DNA of 64,000 bases from Thermoanaerobacter sp. Its GTDB lineage: Bacteria > Bacillota > Thermoanaerobacteria > Thermoanaerobacterales > Thermoanaerobacteraceae. The DNA lies in the NCBI GenBank assembly GCA_014896455.1, contig JADBKJ010000019.1, forward strand, positions 1 to 64,000, in the 5' to 3' direction. This document shows, in pieces, positions 34,516 to 42,402 of this stretch (position 1 is the stretch's first letter; each line of letters starts with the position of its first letter). A program made the position numbers and the translations under genes. The notes beneath the pieces were generated by a model. It had not been told where the DNA came from, made no database searches, and saw nothing but the letters and a program-made list of their open reading frames with translations.

Positions 34516-36453
34516 TTATGGTATTAAAACCTGACCTTTATAAGGGTCATATAGATAGTACAGGAAACCTTCTTTTAGTGAAATTTGAAATATCAGTTTA
34601 TCTCGTTGCCAGAATTGAGGCGATATTTCCTCTATTTTTGTATTTTCAAATTTTGACCTCAAATCCACCTTTTCTCCTGTTTTGAGATTGTACACATAAG
34701 CATTTGACTGTTGTGATATATCGTTGTAAGCGAGTACTGCAAGGTATTTTCCACTGGAATCTACTTTAATATCTGGTATAATTGTATTTTCAAGAGACTC
34801 TATTAGTTTAAATGCTCTGTGAGATATATCATAGCTTATTATTCTGCTTTGAGACCTATCATCAGTTTGCATTGTGAAAAATATAGTATTAGTTTTTGGG
34901 CTATAAGTCAAAGTGGCGGCATGAATATTGAGATTGTCTGGCAAAATTTCTTTCGGGATTTCTCTTCTGTCAAAAAGCTTTGTTTCAACATTATTTTCTA
35001 TTTTATAAAAGGTTCCATTTTTTTCAATAAACTCCACAGTTCCTAAATCTTTTATGCTGTCAATTATATAGCCATTGCTATCAGGAGACAAATAGTAACG
35101 TGATTTATCTACAGAGCAATACCCGTTCATAATATATCCATAGGTTAAGGACGCATCCACATAAGGTTTGCCGTCTTCTGTACCTGAGCCTAATATTTCA
35201 TAGGCTACAGGATGAGGGTTTGATACTGTCATTATTGTAGGAGGATTTTTCATCAGTACCCTTGCGAAATCTTCATCTCTTACTATTATCGCTTGCAAGA
35301 ATTTCTTTACCACTTCTTCGGGGGTCAATTCTTCTCTACTTAACTCAATCTTCATAAGTTGCATTGTATTTCCTCTTATATCCTCGTTTAGATTTTTCAG
35401 GACGAAAACGCTCTTTGAATCGCTACTCCATACAGGCCAGTAATAAGTGTATAAAGTACTCGTTACGTAGTTTTGAATTTCTTCTTTAGGTATTCCTGGA
35501 GGTATACTTTTCGGAACATTTAGTGTTACTTGTTTTTTGGTTGTTAAAGAGGAAGTATCTGCTATCCAGATGTTGTTCACATTTACCCTTACGTCTTTAT
35601 CCTCTATTTTTTCTTTTTTGAGCTCATATTTTTCGTAAGCTATATAGTAACCGTTTGGTGATACGGAAGGCCTTTTACCTTCGTCGATTATTTTTTCACT
35701 GCCATCTTTTAAGTTTTTATAGATTATCTTATTATCCCTTTCAAAGACTATAGCATCAGCGTTTTTTACAAAAGAGCCACAGCATCCATCTGCTAATTTA
35801 GTGACTTTTAAGTTTTTTAAATCTACTGCGTTGATATTGCTTTCTTTTACTTCAAAGCCATGGGTCTTTCTTGGAACAATTACTTGTTCAGTGTAGATTA
35901 CATTATTTCCATCTGGTGAAAAAACTGCGTCGCTATAGTAGGTATTTGAGTCATTGCTTTCAATTATTTTATTTTCTTTTCCATTATTTAAATCCTTTAT
36001 ATAAATTGCATTTTTACCATCAGATTCTGTTGTTATAAATACTAATTTTTTTCCATCTGGTGAGACAGCAACTTCGCCGGCAGCCTTATTAATTATTTTT
36101 TCAAAACTTTTATTATCATATTTGTAAATACCCTTGTCATATAAAGGTACATATATGGTTCCGTTGTATTCTGCAATTTTGCCAGCATTTATTCTTCCTA
36201 AACTTATGAAGGAAATTTGATTTATAATCTTTAATTCTTCTGCGTTTACTTTTGTTATTAGATTATCTTGTAAGTTTTTGATGCCGAAAGAGAATACCAT
36301 TAAAAGTACTGCTGCTGCTACAGTGATTGCTATTCCTATTTTTGTCCATTTATTTCTTTTAAATCTTTTTTTGAGAGATTCTTTAAGCTGATAATTTACA
36401 GGAATTAAGTCTTTTAATTTATTGAGGTTTTCTTCTATTCTCTTTTCATCCAT
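34516..36453 (-). CDS. Anti-sigma factor with extracellular beta-propeller
   Basis: This 645-residue protein has a short cytoplasmic N-terminus (about 40 residues), one membrane helix (IGIAITVAAAVLLMVFSFGI) and a long outside domain with TolB-like propeller repeats (EVAVSPDGKKLVFITTE, DAVFSPDGNNVIYTEQ, RPSVSPNGYYIAYEKY) and a different C-terminal part (SRYYLSPDSNGYIIDSIKDL). ATG 36453 is chosen with GGAGGG 6 nt upstream; it starts 2 bp after the sigma gene stop. The placement fits a membrane anti-sigma that holds the ECF sigma factor until an outside signal is sensed by the propeller. The signal is unknown. Confidence 0.75.
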   Translation of the reverse strand: MDEKRIEENLNKLKDLIPVNYQLKESLKKRFKRNKWTKIGIAITVAAAVLLMVFSFGIKNLQDNLITKVNAEELKIINQISFISLGRINAGKIAEYNGTIYVPLYDKGIYKYDNKSFEKIINKAAGEVAVSPDGKKLVFITTESDGKNAIYIKDLNNGKENKIIESNDSNTYYSDAVFSPDGNNVIYTEQVIVPRKTHGFEVKESNINAVDLKNLKVTKLADGCCGSFVKNADAIVFERDNKIIYKNLKDGSEKIIDEGKRPSVSPNGYYIAYEKYELKKEKIEDKDVRVNVNNIWIADTSSLTTKKQVTLNVPKSIPPGIPKEEIQNYVTSTLYTYYWPVWSSDSKSVFVLKNLNEDIRGNTMQLMKIELSREELTPEEVVKKFLQAIIVRDEDFARVLMKNPPTIMTVSNPHPVAYEILGSGTEDGKPYVDASLTYGYIMNGYCSVDKSRYYLSPDSNGYIIDSIKDLGTVEFIEKNGTFYKIENNVETKLFDRREIPKEILPDNLNIHAATLTYSPKTNTIFFTMQTDDRSQSRIISYDISHRAFKLIESLENTIIPDIKVDSSGKYLAVLAYNDISQQSNAYVYNLKTGEKVDLRSKFENTKIEEISPQFWQRDKLIFQISLKEGFLYYLYDPYKGQVLIP

Positions 36454-36455
36454 TT

Positions 36456-36944
36456 TCATCCCTCCAAACATTTTATTACAAGATTTTTTAATTTTTGAAT
36501 TATTCTAAAGGCCTTCATTTTTACTGCATCTTCGGTTTTTTTTACTATTTGTGATATTTCTCTATGAGTCATTCCGGCAAAGTATTTTAAATTTATAATT
36601 TCAATTTCTTCTTTAGGTAGAGAATAAATTGATTTTTTAAGACAATCAATTTCGGCTTCTGTTTCGAATTTATTTTCAAATATGTCCGGATAGGAAAAAG
36701 GAGAAAGGTCATCCTCTAAAGTAACATTTTTATTTTTCCTATAATGATCTGTTATTGTATTTTTTGCTATGGAAAAAAGCCAAGATCTTGGGTTTGATTT
36801 TATAGTTTTATATTTTTCATAGGCTTTTATAAAAATTTCACTTACTATGTCGTCTGCATCCCATTTATTTCCTATTTTAAAATATACATATCTATAAACA
36901 TCATCAAAATTTTTTTCATAAAATTCTAAAAAAGATTCTTCCAC
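36456..36944 (-). CDS. ECF-type RNA polymerase sigma factor
   Basis: This 162-residue sigma-70 family protein has region 2 (DDVYRYVYFKIGNKWDADDI, then VSEIFIKAYEKY) and region 4 (LKYFAGMTHREISQIVKKTE). GTG 36944 is chosen because GGGAGGT lies 6 nt upstream; an ATG at 36962 precedes that site. It is followed directly by its membrane anti-sigma partner and preceded by two ECF-type promoters with identical spacing, so autoregulation is likely. Confidence 0.88.
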   Translation of the reverse strand: MEESFLEFYEKNFDDVYRYVYFKIGNKWDADDIVSEIFIKAYEKYKTIKSNPRSWLFSIAKNTITDHYRKNKNVTLEDDLSPFSYPDIFENKFETEAEIDCLKKSIYSLPKEEIEIINLKYFAGMTHREISQIVKKTEDAVKMKAFRIIQKLKNLVIKCLEG

Positions 36945-36969
36945 TTTACGACCTCCCTTCATATTGAAA

Positions 36970-36994
36970 GACGTATTTATTTGTAAAATGTAAC
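36970..36994 (-). promoter_or_regulatory. Proximal ECF-type promoter of the sigma operon
   Basis: On the minus strand GTTAC (36994-36990), 16 bp, then CGTC (36973-36970). This resembles -35 AAC/TAC and -10 CGTC boxes of ECF sigma factors. The predicted start point lies just upstream of the ribosome site. Confidence 0.65.
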
Positions 36995-37046
36995 ATATGT
37001 AACTTTATTTTTTGCATCTGTTTAGTAACTATCTTCACAATTTATA

Positions 37047-37071
37047 GACGTTTGAAAAAATAGATAGTAAC
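37047..37071 (-). promoter_or_regulatory. Distal ECF-type promoter of the sigma operon
   Basis: GTTAC (37071-37067), 16 bp, CGTC (37050-37047) on the minus strand: the same boxes and exact spacing as the proximal promoter, 77 bp further upstream. Confidence 0.6.
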
Positions 37072-37100
37072 ACAATTATTATAAGGTTTTTTACTAACTA

Positions 37101-37129
37101 TTGCATTTATTTTTCTTTTGTAATAAAAT
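37101..37129 (+). promoter_or_regulatory. leuS promoter
   Basis: TTGCAT (37101-37106), 17 bp, TAAAAT (37124-37129), just upstream of the T-box leader. Confidence 0.65.
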
Positions 37130-37149
37130 AATGTACAAATGAATTTGAA

Positions 37150-37372
37150 AATGCAATGAAGTGGAGCAGTAGGCATTGTAAGCTTTAAGAGAGCCGTTGG
37201 TGGGTGCAAAACGGTAGCCTAAGATGCCGAAACTCGCCACGGAGCAGGCATACTGAAGTGTAGTAGGTATGCACGGTTACCGCCGTTACAGGTTTGAGTG
37301 GGCATTATGCCAAAAAGAGTGGTACCACGGAAGTGTAAGTCTTTCGTCTCTTACGGATGAAAGACTTTTTTT
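37150..37372 (+). ncRNA. T-box riboswitch (leucine) upstream of leuS
   Basis: The leader has the conserved AGAGAGCCG-type element near 37190, a GAAACTC segment near 37228 in which CTC (Leu) is the likely specifier codon, and the T-box core AGAGTGGTACCACGG (37316-37330). A terminator follows (AGTCTTTC 37338-37345 with GAAAGACT 37359-37366 and a T-run). Uncharged tRNA-Leu would pair with the T-box and prevent termination, raising leuS expression. Confidence 0.92.
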
Positions 37373-37415
37373 AATAAAATCGAGTTTGCTAAAAAATAGA
37401 TAGGAGTGGAGGTTT

Positions 37416-39866
37416 ATGGCTTATTCAGTGGATGTTGATAGAAAATGGCAGAAAAGATGGGAAGAGACAAAACTTTACAAATTTAATCCTGAAAATGTAG
37501 ATAAAAAGCTTTATTGCCTTGAGATGTTTTCCTATCCTTCAGGTGCCAAGCTTCACGTAGGGCATTGGTATAATTACGGACCTACTGATTCTTGGGCACG
37601 GATGAAAAAAATGCAAGGCTATGAGGTTTTCCACCCGATGGGATTTGATGCCTTTGGACTTCCTGCAGAAAATTACGCGATAAAAACGGGAATACATCCT
37701 TATGATTCTACTATGGAAAATATAAAGACGATGGAAAAGCAGCTACGGGAAATGGGGGCAACTTTTGATTGGGACTATGAAGTAATAACTTGCTTACCGG
37801 AATATTACAAATGGACACAGTGGATTTTCCTTAAGTTTTTTGAGGCAGGCCTTGCTTATAGAAAGAAAGCTCCAGTGAATTGGTGCCCAAGCTGTCAAAC
37901 TGTTCTTGCAAACGAGCAAGTTATAGATGGAAAATGTGAAAGATGCGGCACTGAAGTTACAAAGAAAGATTTGACTCAGTGGTTTTTTAAGATAACTGCT
38001 TATGCAGAAGAACTCCTTGAAAAACTGGATGAACTTGATTGGCCTGAAAAGACAAAAATAATGCAAAAAAATTGGATTGGAAAATCGGATGGAGCAGAGA
38101 TAGCATTTAAAGTTGACGGCAAAGACCTGACATTTAAGGTGTTTACAACAAGGGCTGATACGTTATATGGAGCGACGTATGTAGTTATCGCTCCAGAACA
38201 TGAGATTGTGGATTTAATTACTACAGATGAATACAAACAAGCTGTTGAGGAGTATAAAGAATACGCGAGAAAACAAAGTGAAATTGAAAGGTTGTCTACT
38301 GAAAAAGAGAAGACAGGGGTATTTACAGGGGCCTATGCTATACACCCTCTGACGGGAGAAAAACTTCCTATTTGGATAGCAGACTACGTCCTTGCAACAT
38401 ATGGAACAGGTTGTGTCATGGCTGTTCCTGCCCATGATGAAAGAGATTATGAATTTGCAACAAAATACAACCTCCCTATAAAAAGAGTGATAAAAGGAAT
38501 TGGAGATATAGACGACAGTCTACCCTTTGTTGAGTATGGAGTGCTTATAGACAGTGGAGAATTTACAGGTATAAAATCAGAAGAAGCGAGGATAAAAATT
38601 GTAGAAAAATTAAAGCAAGAAGGTAGAGCAGAGTTTAAAGTAAATTACAGATTGAGAGATTGGCTTGTTTCAAGGCAGAGATACTGGGGTGCTCCAATAC
38701 CTGTCATTCACTGTGAACGCTGTGGCATAGTCCCTGTCCCAGAAGAAGATTTACCAGTGTTACTCCCTTATGATGTGGAATTTGCTCCAACAGGGGAGTC
38801 TCCACTTAAAAAGCATGAAGGCTTTATGAACGTTACTTGTCCAAAATGTGGAGGACCTGCTTTAAGGGACCCTGATACTTTAGATACTTTTGTGGATTCT
38901 TCCTGGTACTTTTTAAGATATCCCGACAACAAAAACGACAAAGAGCCTTTCAATAAAGAATGGATAAATAAAATGTTGCCTGTTGACAAGTACGTAGGTG
39001 GAGCAGAGCATGCGACAATGCATCTTTTGTATGCAAGGTTTGTCACAAAAGCCTTAAGAGACTTGGGATATCTTGACTTTGATGAACCTTTTAAATCATT
39101 AGTCCACCAAGGCACAATATTGGGACCTGATGGAACCAGAATGAGTAAATCTAGAGGAAATGTCATCTCGCCTGACGAATACATTAAAGAATACGGTTCT
39201 GATGTATTTAGGCTCTATCTGATGTTTGGATTTGCTTATTCTGAAGGTGGGCCATGGAATGACGATGGAATTAAGGCAATTTCCAGATTTGTCAATAGAG
39301 TGGAGAGGTTTATAGATAAATTTATTGAGACTAGACAAAATCCAGGAAAGACAAAAGAAGAAATGGGAGATGCGGAAAAAGAATTGAACTATGTGAGACA
39401 TTACACTATAAAACACGTGACATTGGATGCCGATAAATTTGAATTCAACACTGCTATAGCGAGAATAATGGAACTTGTAAATGCTTTGCATAAATATGAA
39501 AATGAGGTTGAAGTAAAGAACATGAAATTTTATGAAGATGTGGTAAGAGATTTTGTAAAAATCTTGGCGCCTTTTGTGCCCCATTTCTCTGAAGAGATGT
39601 GGGAAAGGCTGGGTTATGAATACTCTGTTTTCAATCAGAAGTGGCCTGAGTGGGATGAAAAAGCCCTTGAAAGAGAGATGGTAGAGATAGCTATTCAGGT
39701 AAATGGAAAGGTTAGAAGCAAGGTTCAAGTGCCTTCAAATGCACCGGATGAAGAGTTGAAGCAGATTGCTTTTTCTGATGAGAGAGTGAAGTCTTACTTG
39801 GATGGCAAAGAAATAAAGAAAGTGATAATTGTAAAAAATAGACTTGTAAATATTGTAGTAAACTAA
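37416..39866 (+). CDS. leuS: Leucyl-tRNA synthetase
   Basis: This 816-residue class I synthetase has the HIGH-like [19 protein letters not shown], the long insert [20 protein letters not shown], zinc knuckles CPSC and CERC (residues about 155-175), a CP1 editing domain ([35 protein letters not shown]) and KMSKS in [14 protein letters not shown]. The C-terminal anticodon-binding and LeuS-specific domains are complete. AGGAGTGGAGG precedes ATG 37416. It is controlled by the T-box leader and charges tRNA-Leu in the cytoplasm. Confidence 0.97.
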   Translation: MAYSVDVDRKWQKRWEETKLYKFNPENVDKKLYCLEMFSYPSGAKLHVGHWYNYGPTDSWARMKKMQGYEVFHPMGFDAFGLPAENYAIKTGIHPYDSTMENIKTMEKQLREMGATFDWDYEVITCLPEYYKWTQWIFLKFFEAGLAYRKKAPVNWCPSCQTVLANEQVIDGKCERCGTEVTKKDLTQWFFKITAYAEELLEKLDELDWPEKTKIMQKNWIGKSDGAEIAFKVDGKDLTFKVFTTRADTLYGATYVVIAPEHEIVDLITTDEYKQAVEEYKEYARKQSEIERLSTEKEKTGVFTGAYAIHPLTGEKLPIWIADYVLATYGTGCVMAVPAHDERDYEFATKYNLPIKRVIKGIGDIDDSLPFVEYGVLIDSGEFTGIKSEEARIKIVEKLKQEGRAEFKVNYRLRDWLVSRQRYWGAPIPVIHCERCGIVPVPEEDLPVLLPYDVEFAPTGESPLKKHEGFMNVTCPKCGGPALRDPDTLDTFVDSSWYFLRYPDNKNDKEPFNKEWINKMLPVDKYVGGAEHATMHLLYARFVTKALRDLGYLDFDEPFKSLVHQGTILGPDGTRMSKSRGNVISPDEYIKEYGSDVFRLYLMFGFAYSEGGPWNDDGIKAISRFVNRVERFIDKFIETRQNPGKTKEEMGDAEKELNYVRHYTIKHVTLDADKFEFNTAIARIMELVNALHKYENEVEVKNMKFYEDVVRDFVKILAPFVPHFSEEMWERLGYEYSVFNQKWPEWDEKALEREMVEIAIQVNGKVRSKVQVPSNAPDEELKQIAFSDERVKSYLDGKEIKKVIIVKNRLVNIVVN

Positions 39867-39867
39867 A

Positions 39868-39903
39868 GCAGGGCTTGCCCTGCCTTAGTTTTTATGTTAT
39901 AAT
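39868..39903 (+). terminator. leuS terminator hairpin overlapping the psuK promoter
   Basis: GCAGGGC and GCCCTGC (39868-39883) form a GC-rich palindrome 2 bp after the leuS stop, followed by a broken T-run. The same bases contain a -35-like TTGCCC (39875-39880) that is 17 bp from TATAAT (39898-39903), giving a promoter for the next operon. Confidence 0.65.
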
Positions 39904-39952
39904 ATACTTGCAAATGTTTGATAAACAAATAATTGTTTGGGAGTGTATTGAT

Positions 39953-41056
39953 GTGGCATTAACACAAAGAGAAAAAGAGATATTAAGACTTATAAAGAAA
40001 AATCCCATGATCTCGCAAGAAGAGTTGGCAAAGATGCTGGGAATAAGCCGGTCAGCTGTTGCAGGGCACATAGCAAACCTCATGAAAAAAGGATTTATAT
40101 TAGGTAGGGGCTATGTGGTAAGAGATTTAAAAGGAGTTACAGTAATTGGAGGTGCAAACATAGATATAAAAGGTAAACCCTACAAAGAGCTTAAACAGCA
40201 TACTTCAAATCCGGGACACATAAACATAGCACCTGGCGGTGTAGGAAGAAATATTGCTCACAACCTTGCACAGCTTAGCCTACCTGTTACACTTTTGAGC
40301 GTTGTGGGTAATGATGATGAAGGAAGAAGGCTTTTAGAGGAGACAAGGCAAGCAGGGGTAAATGTTGAACAGATTGTAATTTCAAATACAAGGCGTACAG
40401 GTATATATCTTGCCATTCTTAATGCAATTGGTGATATGGATGTGGCTCTTTCGGGAATGGACATTTTAGAGGAGTTAAATATTAAGTATCTTGAGTCCAA
40501 GATGGAAGTTATAAAAAATAGTGAGATTGTAGTTTTTGATACAAATATTCCCAAAGACAGCATCAAATATATTGTGGAGCTTTGCTACAATAATAATATT
40601 CCTGTAGTGGCAGAGCCCGTTTCCATCGACAAAGCAAAAAAATTAATAGGTGTACTTGACAAAATCGATTATGTAACTCCAAATAAAGAAGAACTTGAAT
40701 CGATATCCGGAGTTAAAATAGCAAATGATGAGGATATGAAAAAAGCAGTTAAATATTTAAAACAAAAAGGTGTCAAAAATGTCATAGTAACTTTAGGAGA
40801 AAGAGGGGTATATATTTCTTCAGAAGAAGTTGAAAAATTTATAGAACCCTATCAAGCCGAAATTGTTGATGCTACAGGTGCAGGAGATGCTTTGACGGCT
40901 GGTTTGGTCTATGGTATTTTTAATGGCTATACTTTGGATGTATCGGCAAAACTTGGTCTTGCTGCAGCATCTCTTACAATATCCTCACCTTATACAGTAA
41001 ATCCATTTTTAAATGAAAATCAATTAAAAAATATAGTAAAGGAGATTGTAAAATGA
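39953..41056 (+). CDS. psuK: Pseudouridine kinase (PfkB family) with N-terminal helix-turn-helix
   Basis: This 367-residue protein has an N-terminal MarR/DeoR-like helix-turn-helix (SQEELAKMLGISRSAVAGHI, about residues 18-40) fused to a PfkB carbohydrate kinase domain: VIGGANIDIKGKP at the start, GGVGRNIAHNLAQL, and the catalytic DATGAGDALTAGLVYG near the C-terminus. GTG 39953 is chosen with GGGAGTG about 7 nt upstream; upstream in-frame sequence holds the promoter. It overlaps psuG by 4 bp. It phosphorylates pseudouridine to pseudouridine 5'-phosphate; the HTH may make it self-regulating. Confidence 0.88.
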   Translation: MALTQREKEILRLIKKNPMISQEELAKMLGISRSAVAGHIANLMKKGFILGRGYVVRDLKGVTVIGGANIDIKGKPYKELKQHTSNPGHINIAPGGVGRNIAHNLAQLSLPVTLLSVVGNDDEGRRLLEETRQAGVNVEQIVISNTRRTGIYLAILNAIGDMDVALSGMDILEELNIKYLESKMEVIKNSEIVVFDTNIPKDSIKYIVELCYNNNIPVVAEPVSIDKAKKLIGVLDKIDYVTPNKEELESISGVKIANDEDMKKAVKYLKQKGVKNVIVTLGERGVYISSEEVEKFIEPYQAEIVDATGAGDALTAGLVYGIFNGYTLDVSAKLGLAAASLTISSPYTVNPFLNENQLKNIVKEIVK

Positions 41057-41976
41057 ATAAGTTTATTGATTTATCAAAAGAAGTTAAAGAAGCAATGGAA
41101 GAAAGGAAGCCTGTTGTTGCACTTGAGTCCACTATAATATCTCACGGAATGCCTTATCCGGAAAATATTGAGACGGCTAAAACTTTGGAGAATATTGTAA
41201 GAGAACATGGAGCTATACCTGCTACAATTGCCATTATAAATGGAAGAATAAAAATTGGTTTAAGCGAAGAAGAACTTGAATTTATGGGAAATTCAAAAGA
41301 AATATTAAAAGCTAGCAGAAGGGATTTACCCGTAGTTTTAGCAAAAGGACTTAGTGCAGCGACTACAGTTTCCGCAACAATGATTTGTGCAAATCTTGCA
41401 GGCATAAAACTGTTTGTTACAGGAGGTATAGGAGGTGTCCACAGAGGAGCAGAAGAGACTTTTGATATATCAGCTGATTTACAAGAACTTGCAAATACAG
41501 ACGTAGCAGTTGTATGCGCAGGTGCAAAGGCAATACTTGACCTTCCTCGCACTCTTGAATACCTTGAAACCTTTGGGGTTCCTGTGGTAGGGTTTAAAAC
41601 TTGGGAATTTCCAGCTTTTTATACAAGAGAAAGCGGACTTAAAGTTGATTATAAAGTTGATGACGAAATAGAGGCTGCAAAAATTATAAAGACAAAATGG
41701 GATTTAGGCTTAAAAGGTGGGGTTTTAATTGCAAATCCTATTCAAGAAGAATATGCTTTGGATAAAGCTTATATAGATAAAGCAATAGAAGATGCTCTTT
41801 ATGAGGCAGAAAAGCGAAATATAAAAGGTAAAGAAATAACGCCTTTTTTGTTGGATAAAATAAAAGATTTGACACAAGGTAAAAGCTTAAAAGCTAATAT
41901 TGAACTTGTCAAAAACAATGCCCATGTAGGTGCGAAAATTGCCATTGAATTAAATAAATTGTATAAAGAGGCGTAA
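41053..41976 (+). CDS. psuG: Pseudouridine-5'-phosphate glycosidase
   Basis: This 307-residue protein belongs to the IndA/PsuG family: VVALESTIISHGMPYPEN near the N-terminus, the catalytic Lys/Asp region GLSAATTVSATMICANLAG, VTGGIGGVHRGAEETFDISA and VCAGAKAILDLPRTLEYLET. It cleaves pseudouridine 5'-phosphate to uracil and ribose-5-phosphate after PsuK. It is translationally coupled to psuK by a 4-bp overlap. Confidence 0.95.
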   Translation: MNKFIDLSKEVKEAMEERKPVVALESTIISHGMPYPENIETAKTLENIVREHGAIPATIAIINGRIKIGLSEEELEFMGNSKEILKASRRDLPVVLAKGLSAATTVSATMICANLAGIKLFVTGGIGGVHRGAEETFDISADLQELANTDVAVVCAGAKAILDLPRTLEYLETFGVPVVGFKTWEFPAFYTRESGLKVDYKVDDEIEAAKIIKTKWDLGLKGGVLIANPIQEEYALDKAYIDKAIEDALYEAEKRNIKGKEITPFLLDKIKDLTQGKSLKANIELVKNNAHVGAKIAIELNKLYKEA

Positions 41977-41986
41977 TCCGCCTCTT
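41966..41986. terminator. Hairpin between psuG and the converging tlp gene
   Basis: AAGAGGCG and CGCCTCTT form an 8-bp stem that includes the psuG stop. It lies between converging genes and probably works both ways. Confidence 0.7.
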
Positions 41987-41988
41987 AC

Positions 41989-42246
41989 CTACTTTTTGTC
42001 GTTGTAGTGTACTTCATCTATTATTTCTTCTCTCATGTTCTGTATACTTGTGAGCCTATTTTTGTTTTTCTGCTTAATCCTTTCTATTTCTTCAGGAGAA
42101 AGTTCTTCTGCGTGTAATTTTAGGTAATCTTCTGCTTCTCTATAATTTTCTATAGTATCGTGTATCATCTGTTGTAATTTCTCTACATTATCTGAGCGGT
42201 CATCCGGCTTTGGAGGTTTTTTCAATTTATCATTTTCCTTTGCCAT
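41989..42246 (-). CDS. tlp: Small acid-soluble spore protein Tlp
   Basis: This 85-residue charged protein contains KPDDRSDNVEKLQQMIHDTI and ends with NMREEIIDEVHYND, matching the Tlp family of spore core proteins. It has ten or so extra residues at the N-terminus compared with the Bacillus protein. GGGGTGATGTT precedes ATG 42246. It points to an endospore former. Confidence 0.9.
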   Translation of the reverse strand: MAKENDKLKKPPKPDDRSDNVEKLQQMIHDTIENYREAEDYLKLHAEELSPEEIERIKQKNKNRLTSIQNMREEIIDEVHYNDKK

Positions 42247-42402
42247 AACATCACCCCAATTTTAAAATTTCTTATATTTATTTTGTTCAGTAGCAACATT
42301 TATATGTATTGCAAAAAAAACATATTTTTAAGGTTAAGTGTTTTAAAGTGTATTATTTTTTTGTCTTTTATGATAAAATGTATCGTAAAGGAGGCGAAGG
42401 AT

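Noticed and set aside
39099-39728. 209-codon minus-strand frame inside leuS
   Set aside because: Antisense to conserved leuS sequence including KMSKS; no start signals.
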